The notes: generated from the sequence alone by a model not told the origin. A stretch of DNA of 64,000 nt from Halodesulfovibrio spirochaetisodalis (GCF_001672295.1 NZ_JXMS01000002.1:1-64000), one strand, 5' to 3'. Shown: positions 25,575-34,506, counted from the first letter of the stretch. Made by a program: numbers and translations.

Positions 25575-26405
25575 ATGACTTCTCTTCCTATTGGACTGTT
25601 TGATTCCGGTGTTGGCGGGTTGACTGTGCTCAAAGCACTGCGCTCTTCCCTGCCGTGCGAAGAAATATTGTATCTTGGTGATACGGCACGGTTACCCTAC
25701 GGAACCAAAAGTCAGGAAACCATTGTCCGCTATGCTGTGCAGGCTGCAGGAAAGCTTGTTGAACGCGGAGTAAAGATGCTTGTAATTGCCTGTAACACGG
25801 CAAGTTCTGTAGCTATTGAGCCACTGCAAAGAGCTTTTCCGGATATTCCTGTACTGGGTGTAGTGAAACCGGGAGCCACTGCAAGCTGTGCTGCGACAAA
25901 TAACGGCAGTATTGTGGTGCTTGCGACGGAATCAACTATCCGCGGTAATGCGTACCAGCGTGAAATTTTTGCGCTGAGACCTGATGTTCAGGTAACAGGC
26001 CTTCCATGCCCGTTGTTTGTTCCTCTTGCAGAGGAAGGATGGACTGACGGGGAACTCGTTGAGGGGATTGTCGCACGGTATCTTGACCCGTTGTTTGCGT
26101 CTCCGTTGGATGCAGCACAACAGAAGGCGCCGGACACCATTGTCCTCGGATGCACACATTTTCCTTTACTGGCTTCCTCTATTCGTAATGTGGTCGGTGA
26201 CCGTATCCATATTGTTGATTCAGCAGAGACAACTGCGCAGGAAGTAAAAAAGCTACTGACTGTCCGCGGGTTGCTTCACACAGAAACATCATGCGGTAGA
26301 ACCAGATTTTTAACGACTGACGATATTTCTCGATTTGCAAGAACTGGAAGCTGGTTTCTTGGATTACCTATTGAGGTTGATGATGTGGAATTAATCGACC
26401 TGTAA
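25575..26405 (+). CDS. murI: Glutamate racemase
   Basis: 276 aa from ATG at 25575 (GGAG upstream). Converts L- to D-glutamate for peptidoglycan. Both catalytic cysteines are present: C73 in IACNTASS and C193 in GCTHFPLL, with the GLFDSGVGGLTV opening and LGDTARLPYG block. Length is normal for the family. Followed by a strong terminator. Confidence 0.97.
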   Translation: MTSLPIGLFDSGVGGLTVLKALRSSLPCEEILYLGDTARLPYGTKSQETIVRYAVQAAGKLVERGVKMLVIACNTASSVAIEPLQRAFPDIPVLGVVKPGATASCAATNNGSIVVLATESTIRGNAYQREIFALRPDVQVTGLPCPLFVPLAEEGWTDGELVEGIVARYLDPLFASPLDAAQQKAPDTIVLGCTHFPLLASSIRNVVGDRIHIVDSAETTAQEVKKLLTVRGLLHTETSCGRTRFLTTDDISRFARTGSWFLGLPIEVDDVELIDL

Positions 26406-26431
26406 CTGCAAGTTTTATATCCGCTTTTAAG

Positions 26432-26490
26432 CAGGCTGAAAAAACATACGCGCTATTTATGGTGCGTTGTATTTTTCAGCCTGTTTTTTT
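26432..26490 (+). terminator. Intrinsic terminator of murI
   Basis: Long stem CAGGCTGAAAAA with TTTTTCAGCCTG, followed by T7. Confidence 0.85.
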
Positions 26491-26579
26491 ATGCGATCTT
26501 TTGACTGGGTGTGTTCAAATCATTTTGTTCTATGGTGTCAGATGTATACTGTTCTGAATGATTTTGTGAGGTCTGCATA

Positions 26580-27410
26580 ATGAATATGGCTATGAAATCT
26601 GGTTTTCGAGGATGGTATCTAGGTGCGTTACTCTGTGCAGTATTGTGTGGGATGTGCTTTGCTGAAGTCGCAGTTTCTGCTGAACAACCGTATGTAACGG
26701 TTCATGAGAACACAGCTCAACGGGCTTCGGATAAAACAAAGTTTATGAGTAGAACAGCCCGTACTTCTCTCTATCCTCAAACAGGGCTGGAGTATTATAC
26801 GCCGGAAGCGCAGGGCATTGTTTGCCCACGGGGCAAAGTTATCTTTATTTCTGCATTTGGTGACAGTCTGGTTTCAGGCTACGGCTTGGATAATGCAATG
26901 GATGCATTCCCGATGGTGCTTCAGGAGACGCTTCGTAAGCTGGGGTATGCTGTTGTGGTAGAAAACGATGGAATAGCAGGAAATACAACAGCACAGGGAA
27001 GAGCAAGGCTCCCGAAAGTACTACTTTCCAGACCGGATATTGTGATATTGGAACTCGGAGCAAACGATATGTTGCAGCATCGGAGCGTCGACAGAATGAA
27101 AAACAACCTTGCTGCCATGATCAGAAAAGTGAAAGCAACTGATGCAGAGCTGTTGTTTGCCGGAATGTATGCTGTTCCACATTTAGGGAAACGATATACA
27201 AATAAATTTGATGCTGTTTTCCCTGACCTTGCGGCAAAGTACAATGTGCTGTTTTATCCTTTCTTTCTCGAAGGAGTGGCGCTTGATCATGCCTTGAATC
27301 AGCAGGATGGGCACCATCCGAATGCTGCTGGAGTGAGAGTGATCGTCAGGAATATCCTTCCATATGTGGTGAAGCTGATCGGTGCTGTCTGTAAGCAGCC
27401 GACGCATTGA
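26580..27410 (+). CDS. Exported GDSL/SGNH arylesterase (TesA-like)
   Basis: 276 aa with an N-terminal signal (hydrophobic 11-33). The SGNH hydrolase blocks are FGDSLVSGYGL (Ser96), N-terminal block G in GIAGNT, LGANDMLQ (Asn162) and DGHHPN (Asp243, His246). Periplasmic lysophospholipase/arylesterase of the TesA family. A ~50-residue low-similarity spacer between the signal and the catalytic domain is longer than usual. Confidence 0.88.
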   Translation: MNMAMKSGFRGWYLGALLCAVLCGMCFAEVAVSAEQPYVTVHENTAQRASDKTKFMSRTARTSLYPQTGLEYYTPEAQGIVCPRGKVIFISAFGDSLVSGYGLDNAMDAFPMVLQETLRKLGYAVVVENDGIAGNTTAQGRARLPKVLLSRPDIVILELGANDMLQHRSVDRMKNNLAAMIRKVKATDAELLFAGMYAVPHLGKRYTNKFDAVFPDLAAKYNVLFYPFFLEGVALDHALNQQDGHHPNAAGVRVIVRNILPYVVKLIGAVCKQPTH

Positions 27411-27493
27411 GGGCGGTATAAAATCGCTTGCTAACGTATTTTGTTATGTGCATAGTATGCTTGTAGTTAACAGATTTCCTTGTGGAGGAACTA

Positions 27494-27652
27494 ATGAAAA
27501 AATACGAATGTCCGTGCGGATATGTGTACGATCCGGAACTTGGTGATATGGATAATAACATTCCGCCTGATACAGCTTTTGAAGATTTACCAGAAGATTG
27601 GGTATGTCCGCTTTGCGGTGCTGAAAAAGAATATTTTGAAGCTATCGATTAA
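27494..27652 (+). CDS. Rubredoxin with a C-x-C first knuckle
   Basis: 52 aa, preceded by GGAGG. Small one-iron electron carrier of anaerobes. The second knuckle is normal (WVCPLCGA), but the first reads [10 protein letters not shown], with a single residue between the cysteines instead of two. The rest (PEDW, aromatic residues) is canonical. Terminator follows. Confidence 0.9.
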   Translation: MKKYECPCGYVYDPELGDMDNNIPPDTAFEDLPEDWVCPLCGAEKEYFEAID

Positions 27653-27672
27653 TTGATTTTACAAAATAAAAT

Positions 27673-27712
27673 GCGATTTCTTTCTGCATGGTCAGAAAGG
27701 AGTCGCTTTTTA
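27673..27712 (+). terminator. Intrinsic terminator of the rubredoxin gene
   Basis: GCGATTTCTTTCTG pairs with CAGAAAGGAGTCGC, then T6. Confidence 0.8.
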
Positions 27713-27800
27713 TTATGCCGGTATTGCAACATATAATAAGATTTTGAGCCTGCCGCGTACTGTGTTATAATCTGAAAACACACACACGAGGGAGAGTCTT

Positions 27801-28553
27801 TTGTTATTTTTTCGCAATGCCAAGTTCTCTATAGCGACTAAGTTTGCTGTTGCTGCTGCTATTTTTTTCAGCTGCTCAGGGCTTATTGTTCTTTGTGTAC
27901 TGCTGATTTTAGCGGCAAGCTCTCCTCTGACGCCAGTGGATATTGTATGGCTTATGGCGTGCTGCGCAGCCATTACTGTTCCGTGCTTCTATTACTTGTT
28001 TAACAGGCTGTGTAGAAGCATCGTGTGCCGTCCTCTTGAAGAGCTTACACATACTGCTACAGAATTGGGCAGTGCTCCGCTACCTACCGAGATTCCAACA
28101 GAATTAGAACTGGATGCGCTGGCAATGGCGCTGGTTCGTTCCGGTGAAGTGTTCAGCAGGCGTATGCAGAATGCCACGGAACGTCGTTCTTACTTTGAAT
28201 CGTTATTCAAAGGGATGCCGGGATATGTTTCTGTTGTGGACACATCCTTTACTATTGTTCACGCAAATACCGCTTTTATGGAAACGTTTGCTATAGCGGA
28301 AGGGCGTTCCTGCAGGCATGTATGTACCCGTGAATTTCCCGGAGGCAACTGTCCTGTTGCTAAGGTTTTTATTTCAAAGGAACCTGTGGTTGTAACAGAG
28401 GAAGGAATGTATCCAGACGGTACAGCTGCGTTGTGGCTTGTGAGCGTTTCCCCCGTATTCGACTCTATCGGTAATCTGACCGCAGCAATTGAATCTCGTC
28501 TTGATATTTCTGAAGTCGTGAAACACGGCGTGACATCCCTGTACGGGACATAA
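27801..28553 (+). CDS. Membrane PAS-domain protein without kinase
   Basis: 250 aa from TTG (GGGAGAG upstream). Two membrane helices (about 15-38 and 48-68), a HAMP-like linker (CRPLEELTHTATEL), and a C-terminal PAS domain (FKGMPGYVSVVDTSFTIVHA, AFMETFAI). It has no histidine kinase, cyclase or methyl-accepting domain, so it would have to signal through a partner. Two Cys (CRHVC, GGNCPVAK) in the PAS could bind a cofactor; this is inference. Confidence 0.75.
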   Translation: MLFFRNAKFSIATKFAVAAAIFFSCSGLIVLCVLLILAASSPLTPVDIVWLMACCAAITVPCFYYLFNRLCRSIVCRPLEELTHTATELGSAPLPTEIPTELELDALAMALVRSGEVFSRRMQNATERRSYFESLFKGMPGYVSVVDTSFTIVHANTAFMETFAIAEGRSCRHVCTREFPGGNCPVAKVFISKEPVVVTEEGMYPDGTAALWLVSVSPVFDSIGNLTAAIESRLDISEVVKHGVTSLYGT

Positions 28554-28578
28554 CGTTATTCAGACAGTCATTTTCAGG

Positions 28579-28609
28579 ACTCTCACCAGAGGTGTTGAGG
28601 GCTTTTTTG
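28579..28609 (+). terminator. Terminator of the PAS gene
   Basis: CTCTCACC pairs imperfectly with GGTGTTGAG, followed by GCTTTTTT. Confidence 0.65.
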
Positions 28610-28613
28610 TGTT

Positions 28614-28810
28614 CAAAAAAGAGCCCCCTGTAATCTGGGGGGGGATGATTACAGGGGGCAAGATTGGTTGGTCTGAATCTACGCCTCGGATCCAGAACTA
28701 TATCTGTAGGGGGGGGAAGTCAGACATAATTCCTACCGTATTCAGAACCTAAGCACGACGGTTGGTACGTTGGGGGGGGGGACGCCTAATCGCTGGCAAT
28801 CCAACCGTCG
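28614..28810 (-). ncRNA. Candidate sigma-54-dependent sRNA with three C-runs
   Basis: About 197 nt on the minus strand. Hairpin 1: perfect 10-bp stem 28801-28810/28756-28765 with a 10-C run in the loop. Middle element: C8 at 28709-28716, within a weaker structure (GTCTGA/TCAGAC or alternatives). Hairpin 3: perfect 13-bp stem 28647-28659/28623-28635, loop with C8, directly followed by TC and T6, i.e. an intrinsic terminator. It begins at a predicted -24/-12 promoter and contains no plausible ORF. C-rich loops are the usual targeting part of sRNAs that pair with G-rich ribosome sites. The RNA is inferred. Confidence 0.5.
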
Positions 28811-28815
28811 CAAAC

Positions 28816-28838
28816 ATTATAGCAGTAAGCGTGCCAAA
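28816..28838 (-). promoter_or_regulatory. Sigma-54 (-24/-12) promoter, overlapping a TATAAT
   Basis: Minus strand TTGGCACG, four bases, CTGCT: GG (28835-28834) and GC (28823-28822) are separated by exactly 10 bases as sigma-54 requires. The predicted start is 28810, the first base of hairpin 1. A TATAAT (28821-28816) would give nearly the same start with sigma-70 but lacks a good -35. Confidence 0.6.
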
Positions 28839-28934
28839 GTCGTAAATTTCTGTTAATAAAAAAAGAATTTATAAAACAACAGCTTATGAGAATGTAAAAT
28901 TTAACTTGCTTCAAAAAATTGGCACGCTAGATTT

Positions 28935-28982
28935 ATTGTGCGTTTTCGAACGTTCGGTTTCGCACATTGTGCAAAATCGAAC
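28935..28982 (-). promoter_or_regulatory. Putative activator binding sites (UAS), 31-bp period
   Basis: ATTGTGC-N4-TCGAAC occurs at 28935-28951 and again at 28966-28982, three helical turns apart. An inverted, slightly diverged copy lies between them (GTTCG...CGCACA). Position is about -125 to -172 from the predicted sRNA start, typical for enhancer sites of sigma-54 activators. It starts right behind the activator gene's stop. Confidence 0.55.
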
Positions 28983-28994
28983 ACTTGTGACCGG

Positions 28995-30470
28995 TTAGGA
29001 CAAGCGTCTATATAAAGCATATCTTGATATGCCAAGATAGGATGCAGTTTTACTTTTGTTACCGTTGAACTTTTTCAGCGCAGCGTGAATTACAGACTGT
29101 GTGAGATCTTCTAGACTGAACGGCGTGTCAGGGAGAATGATAGTTGATGAATTCACGTCGATTGAAGGCATTGCCCCAGATTCTGATAGAGATGGACTGT
29201 TTTCACGTGCTGATATTTGGGCAGACCGGTTTGTATTGAGAAACTCGATATGCTTCGGGCGTAATACGGTATCATCATGGATGAGTACTGCACGTTCGAT
29301 TGTGTTTTCAAGCTCTCTTACGTTACCCGGCCATGAATACTTTGAAAGTGTTTCGATTGTTTCCGGTGCAATGCTGGAAAAATTCTTCCCCTTGCGCACA
29401 ACTTGCTTGCGAAGGAATAACGCTGCCATTTCGGCAATGTCTTTTTGGCGTTCTCGTAATGGAGGCAAGCGTAAGTGACCTACTGTAAGCCTGTGGTACA
29501 GGTCGCGGCGAAAAAGCCCTTCTTCCACCATAAGCTCAAGGTTTTTGTTACCGGCTCCAATAATGCGGGCGGTAAATTCTTTTTTCTGTAATCCACCAAC
29601 ACGGTAAAAAGATCTGTCCTCAAGCACGCGCAATAACTTAGGTTGCAAATGAAGAGGCATTTCAGCAATTTCGTCAAGAAACAGTGTGCCGTTTCCTGCC
29701 AACTCCAACTTACCTGCAGAACCGCCTGCTCTAGAACCTGTGTACGCTCCTGCCTCATATCCGAATAGTTCGCTTTCAAATAAAGATTCTGCAATAGCAG
29801 AGCAGTTCAGCGCAACAAAGGGTCTGTCACAATGGGTATCCCCATGATGAACAAGACGTGCTATGACCTCTTTACCCGTTCCTGTTTCTCCTTCAATAAG
29901 AATTGGAACATCTGGTTCATGGTGGAATATGGTTGCGTCGCGGATGACTTCCTGCATGCGTTGGGAGCCGGAAATGATTTCACCGATTCCTGAAACATTT
30001 CGAAGCTGGGAACGCATTTTTTCAAGATCTTCCTGTAAAGACTCTTTTGCCAGCGCAACCCGTTCTTCCATATTTTGCTTTAAGTCCTTGTTCTCAAAAA
30101 GCAGGTTCTGGTGCTCAAAGCTGCGTTCAACCACAGCTGCAAGTTCTCGTGCGTTGATAGGCTTATTCAGGTAGTCGTATGCGCCATTGCGCAATGCTGC
30201 GATGGCTGTATCCATATCTCCATGACCGGTGATAATGATAACATCGCTGCGCTTACTTGTTTCGCATGCTTTCAGTTCTGCGAGTAAAGACAGTCCATCA
30301 AGCATAGGCATTTTAATATCTGTGATAATCAGCGGGTAATAGCTTTCTTTGGCGTGGTTAAGCGCAGCGACAGGATCACTGAAGGTGCTTGGCTGGTGAC
30401 CCAAGTCTGTCAGAACAACACTAAGGCTTTGTAAGCTGGTTGGATTGTCATCAACAATAAGAATTCGCAT
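28995..30470 (-). CDS. Sigma-54-dependent response regulator (NtrC/DctD-type)
   Basis: 491 aa: receiver domain with phospho-acceptor D51 (IITDIKMP), AAA+ domain with Walker A GETGTGKE (194-201) and Walker B LFLDEIAEMP, and a C-terminal Fis-type HTH (NKSKTASYLGISRYALYRRL). The sigma-54 contact loop is GAYTGS (241-246) instead of GAFTGA, a mild deviation. Last gene of a kinase-kinase-regulator operon (9 nt after the kinase). The putative UAS, sigma-54 promoter and sRNA lie directly downstream and are its likeliest target. Confidence 0.93.
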   Translation of the reverse strand: MRILIVDDNPTSLQSLSVVLTDLGHQPSTFSDPVAALNHAKESYYPLIITDIKMPMLDGLSLLAELKACETSKRSDVIIITGHGDMDTAIAALRNGAYDYLNKPINARELAAVVERSFEHQNLLFENKDLKQNMEERVALAKESLQEDLEKMRSQLRNVSGIGEIISGSQRMQEVIRDATIFHHEPDVPILIEGETGTGKEVIARLVHHGDTHCDRPFVALNCSAIAESLFESELFGYEAGAYTGSRAGGSAGKLELAGNGTLFLDEIAEMPLHLQPKLLRVLEDRSFYRVGGLQKKEFTARIIGAGNKNLELMVEEGLFRRDLYHRLTVGHLRLPPLRERQKDIAEMAALFLRKQVVRKGKNFSSIAPETIETLSKYSWPGNVRELENTIERAVLIHDDTVLRPKHIEFLNTNRSAQISARENSPSLSESGAMPSIDVNSSTIILPDTPFSLEDLTQSVIHAALKKFNGNKSKTASYLGISRYALYRRLS

Positions 30471-30479
30471 ACCACTCTC

Positions 30480-32351
30480 TTAAACAGTCGTAGCCTGAGG
30501 CAATAAAATAGTAATAAGTGTCCCTTTATTATCTGCAAGTGGGGAGGTTGCTGTTATTGTCCCTTCCCAGCTGGTGACGAACGTATGTACCAATGCGAGT
30601 CCTAGCCCCATGTTTTTTCCTGACTCTTTTGTAGTAAAAAATGGATCGAAGATTTTTTCTCCAAGTCCGTTGAGTCCAGGGCCATTATCTTCAATGCTGA
30701 GCAGAACAGTGTCGTTATCTGTTTCGCAGGTTGTCACGGTAATTTCTTTGGCACCGTCGATAGTCTCTAGGGCGTGAACTGCGTTCATCACGATATTGAT
30801 GACAATTTGTTCCAACTGGATAGGTAACGCGAGCACCTTGGGCAGATTTGGTTGTAACTTCGTGCGTAGTTGAATATTGCGCGTTTCCAGTTTGCTTTGC
30901 AGCAAGGTTACTGCTTGCAGCACTGCCGCATTGGTGTCCGAGGGTTGTAACGGGAAAGCACCTTGATGCCGGACAAGTGAACGCATATGCGTAATAATGT
31001 CTTCGATTGTAGCTGTTTCCCGTAAAATCCACTCAAGTCGTTCTTGCAAAATGTCTATGGGGACTGTTCCTCGTTGTTCAACCATTAAATCCAACCCGCT
31101 TGCATACAGACGTAATGCAGAAAGGGGCTGATTGATTTCATGGGCGATACCCGCCGCAAGCGTGCTCATGGCTTCGAGCTTGCGCATCTGCTGTGTGCGA
31201 AGGGCTATCTTTTTCTTTTCGGTAATATCTTCAAGAAGAATAATTGCTGAGGAAAATTGTTTAGTTCGATGCAGAGGACACGCTGTGATACGGAATGTGA
31301 CTTCCGTGTCATTCAAGGTAGTAGAAAACTCACATTCATGCTCTTTCCCATCGTTAAGGGTAAGGCTTGCCGTTTTATCCAGTACGCATTCACCGTTTTC
31401 ATCTTCAAGCGTAAGCGGTTGCGGACAGCTGACAGGGTATGATTCGTTATGGATAGTGAACCAGTTACGGAACTGCCGGTTTGCGGCGGTAATATTTCGT
31501 TGCCCGTCCACAACAGCAATACCAAGGGATAGGTTGTTTGTAATGAGATGGTACTGACGTTCTGTAATGGCCAGTTTTTCCTGAAAACGGGTGAGCTGAG
31601 TAATGTCCAGACCCATGAGCAGGATAAGCTGTTCACCGTCCGTATCTGTAAATGGATAGCTTAAAAAACGGTATGAACGACCGGAGCGTGGACTTTTCCA
31701 CGCAGAGAAAGAAGGAGAACCAGTTTCAAACACATCAAACGGTGGTAAGTACGGATGTGTTGGTGCCTCTGCCGACTCGGTGTTTCCGGTGAAAGCGCTG
31801 TAGCAGGAGTCGCCGACAGAGAGCTGTACCTGTTCACGGAACGGTTTGTTAATATAGCGAAGTGTAAATTGCGGAGTCACCAGAGCGACAAATTCAGGAA
31901 GTTTATCCAGAATAGCCAGCAGGTTCAGTCGTTGTCGATCAGACTGATTTTTTCTCGGATACGTGTCAGAGCCAAGAGAGAGTGTACTGCTTATGATCTT
32001 GTCGCCGCCGGAAAGGCGTAACGGGCGAGGGTGTACTAATATTGTGACCCGCTGCCCGTACATGTCATTAAAAAATAGAGGAAAAGAACTGATCTTACCT
32101 TTTTTTTGGAGCACCATATGGTGTGAGATAGTAGCTAAATTTTCTGGTTCAACTAACTGGGCTTTCAGGTTGGGCAGAACATCTTTACGCGACCAGCCCA
32201 GCACTGACGATAAAAAGCTGCGTACATAGTCCAGATCAAGGCTTTGGTCAGATGAGCAGGTATCGCTGAGTTGGCGTAGCAAGTTGGAGACAGCTTCCGG
32301 TAACAGGGAAGAAGTGAATAATGGTATTTGGGGTGGCTGTAGTTGAGCCAT
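30480..32351 (-). CDS. Cytoplasmic sensor histidine kinase with PAS domains
   Basis: 623 aa, no membrane segments. Two PAS-like regions (KLPEFVALVTPQFTLRYIN; NLSLGIAVVDGQRNITAAN), a HisKA dimerisation helix with AGIAHEINQPLSAL near residue 400, and HATPase motifs N (NIVMNAVHA), G1 (SIEDNGPGL) and G2 (GLGLALVH). Predicted partner of the adjacent sigma-54 regulator. The signal is internal, perhaps redox or a metabolite, because there is no periplasmic domain. Confidence 0.92.
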   Translation of the reverse strand: MAQLQPPQIPLFTSSLLPEAVSNLLRQLSDTCSSDQSLDLDYVRSFLSSVLGWSRKDVLPNLKAQLVEPENLATISHHMVLQKKGKISSFPLFFNDMYGQRVTILVHPRPLRLSGGDKIISSTLSLGSDTYPRKNQSDRQRLNLLAILDKLPEFVALVTPQFTLRYINKPFREQVQLSVGDSCYSAFTGNTESAEAPTHPYLPPFDVFETGSPSFSAWKSPRSGRSYRFLSYPFTDTDGEQLILLMGLDITQLTRFQEKLAITERQYHLITNNLSLGIAVVDGQRNITAANRQFRNWFTIHNESYPVSCPQPLTLEDENGECVLDKTASLTLNDGKEHECEFSTTLNDTEVTFRITACPLHRTKQFSSAIILLEDITEKKKIALRTQQMRKLEAMSTLAAGIAHEINQPLSALRLYASGLDLMVEQRGTVPIDILQERLEWILRETATIEDIITHMRSLVRHQGAFPLQPSDTNAAVLQAVTLLQSKLETRNIQLRTKLQPNLPKVLALPIQLEQIVINIVMNAVHALETIDGAKEITVTTCETDNDTVLLSIEDNGPGLNGLGEKIFDPFFTTKESGKNMGLGLALVHTFVTSWEGTITATSPLADNKGTLITILLPQATTV

Positions 32352-32372
32352 GGTGTCTCCGGAAGCAATGAA

Positions 32373-34334
32373 TCAGGAGAATTTCTCCATATTGCGCGTA
32401 ATTTCTGTGGTGGTCTGATTGCTTAACTTTTCTAGTTGGTGAATATGATCGTCGGGTATTTTTTGTTCCATGCTGACGGCAGTATATATCTGCATCAGAG
32501 AATTACCTAGACTGTTTGCGCCGATATTAAAAGCTGCTGCAGCAAAGGACTGACTGTGCAATGCCGCTTTATCATACGCGTTTTCCTGTAAAAAGAGCTT
32601 CAATCCATACAGACGTTCTGCCACTTCGTCTACAAAGAGGGTATATAGGCGGCAGATTAGTTCCGTGTCATCTTCCAGTCTCAGCAGGGTTCCATCAACA
32701 TCAAGTAGTTGAGACATATCAGTTTCTTCACGATCCTTGGATGGATGTACAGGAGATTCTGATTGCTGTAATACTCGGGCAATTTCTTTGTACAGCTCTG
32801 CAGCATGAATAGGTTTAGCAACATACCCGTCCATTCCTGCTTCTATGAAGCGCTCTTTATCCCCTTTTAATGCAAAGGCGGTTACAGCGATTATGGGGAG
32901 ATTTTTTGGGGATTCCGGAATGGTGCCGGAACGCACGTGTTTCATTGCCTCCAGACCGGTGAGAAACGGAAGTTTAATCTCGGTGACTACAAGGTCGATT
33001 GGCTCAGAAGCAAGTAACTCCAGTAGCTCTGCACCGTTGGAGGTCAGGTGACAGTTGAACCCTTTTTTCTCCAGTAGTTCTCGTAGCAGTCGTTGTCCGA
33101 CTGCGTTGTTATCAGCAATCGCTACATGCAGACCTTGAGGAAGATCTGGAAGTTCTTCTATTTCTCTACTTTCTTCTTTAAAGTTGCCATGCTCAAACTG
33201 TGCGGTAAAATGGAATGTGCTGCCAGTCCCCGGTTTACTGCGCACCCATATTGTGCCGTTCATTAAGTTGACCAGATCTCGGCAAATAGCCAGCCCCAGT
33301 CCTGTTCCTCGTATAAGGGTTTTTCCTTCGGCAGGCACCTGTTTGTATGGTTCAAAAATAAAGTTTTGCTCTTCTTCTGTAATACCTACACCTGTATCCC
33401 GTACTGAAAATAGCAGTGTGTGATCTTTAGGTGCAGGAGCAGTAAATTGAGGGTCTGTATAGCCGCCGATTGTTGCCAGATCAGCGATTTCCAATGAAAT
33501 GACCCCTTGTTCAGTAAATTTAATGGCATTGGAAAGCAGGTTGGTAATAATCTGGGAAAGACGTGTGGGGTCTCCCCGTAAAATTCGTGGTACAAACGCT
33601 GGTATATCATACGTGATTGTCAGCTTTTTTTTGTGCGCCTTGGGTGTATGAGTGCGCACCACTTTGTCGATGAGTTCTTCCAGATCGAACCGCTTCGGTG
33701 TAAGCGCCATTTTTCGAGCTTCAATTCTGGATAAGTCCAGAATGTCATTAAGTATATCAAGCAGATTTTCCGCAGAATCCAGCACCGTTGTCATGTACTC
33801 CTGCTGGTCTTCATCCAGTGCTGTTTCCAGAGCAAGGTCAGTCATGCCGACAATGCCATTGAGGGAGTTGCGGATTTCATGACTCATACTGGCAAAGAAG
33901 CTCGATTTTGCGCTGTTTTCCAACTCTGCTTTATGGCGTGCTTTTGTCAGACGTGCTTCTTCAGAATGCTTAATCAGCGCAATTTCAACTGCGGAGTGCA
34001 ATTTACGGGCATCAAACGGTTTTAATATAAAGCCATACGGATTGGCTGATTTAGCTCGGTCAAATGTCCCTCTGTCGGAATATGCGGTAAGGAATACTAT
34101 AGGAATTGAGTGCTTGGCGTTGATGACATGAGCTATGGCAATACCATCCATATCACCCCGCAGGTTGATATCCATAAGAACTAGATCCGGGGAGGATTGT
34201 TCAACTGCTTTCAATGCGTCTTCGGCTGTGTTTGCCACAGCGCAAACATTATACCCGAGCGTTTCGAGCGTCCCTTTAATGTCGAGCGCAACAATACGTT
34301 CATCGTCAACCACAAGTATACTGATAGAAGCCAT
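32373..34334 (-). CDS. Hybrid REC-kinase-REC-HPt protein with altered REC2 and HPt
   Basis: 653 aa from ATG at 34334. Order: receiver 1 (D55 in LVLMDINL), HisKA (H152 in SHEIRNSLNG, where the usual T-P is N-S), HATPase (N at LLSNAIKF, GTGLGLAI), receiver 2, HPt-like domain. In receiver 2 the phospho-acceptor position is Glu (E452 in VVTEIKLP) rather than Asp, and the acidic pair is reduced to D-N. The HPt has H593 but lacks the K-G that normally follows (HSQSFAAA). First gene of the operon; it may act as upstream input to the kinase and sigma-54 regulator. Confidence 0.88.
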   Translation of the reverse strand: MASISILVVDDERIVALDIKGTLETLGYNVCAVANTAEDALKAVEQSSPDLVLMDINLRGDMDGIAIAHVINAKHSIPIVFLTAYSDRGTFDRAKSANPYGFILKPFDARKLHSAVEIALIKHSEEARLTKARHKAELENSAKSSFFASMSHEIRNSLNGIVGMTDLALETALDEDQQEYMTTVLDSAENLLDILNDILDLSRIEARKMALTPKRFDLEELIDKVVRTHTPKAHKKKLTITYDIPAFVPRILRGDPTRLSQIITNLLSNAIKFTEQGVISLEIADLATIGGYTDPQFTAPAPKDHTLLFSVRDTGVGITEEEQNFIFEPYKQVPAEGKTLIRGTGLGLAICRDLVNLMNGTIWVRSKPGTGSTFHFTAQFEHGNFKEESREIEELPDLPQGLHVAIADNNAVGQRLLRELLEKKGFNCHLTSNGAELLELLASEPIDLVVTEIKLPFLTGLEAMKHVRSGTIPESPKNLPIIAVTAFALKGDKERFIEAGMDGYVAKPIHAAELYKEIARVLQQSESPVHPSKDREETDMSQLLDVDGTLLRLEDDTELICRLYTLFVDEVAERLYGLKLFLQENAYDKAALHSQSFAAAAFNIGANSLGNSLMQIYTAVSMEQKIPDDHIHQLEKLSNQTTTEITRNMEKFS

Positions 34335-34506
34335 GTCCTTCTCCGACCGGTCGCAGACGTAACAAAGCGTAACTGGCAAAGTTACGTGTGCTGAATGGAT
34401 GTTACAACAGAGAGTTGTTGTGAAGTAGATGTGAAAAACTTTAAATGTATATGCAATAAATGCATGTGGTTGTCTAGGCAGGACGGGAGGAATTTTTCTA
34501 CGGCAT

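Noticed and set aside
28620-28790. Poly-G tracts as phase-variation tracts
   Set aside because: They lie in no coding frame and two sit in loops of perfect stems, which fits an RNA better. Slippage may still occur and assembly error cannot be excluded.
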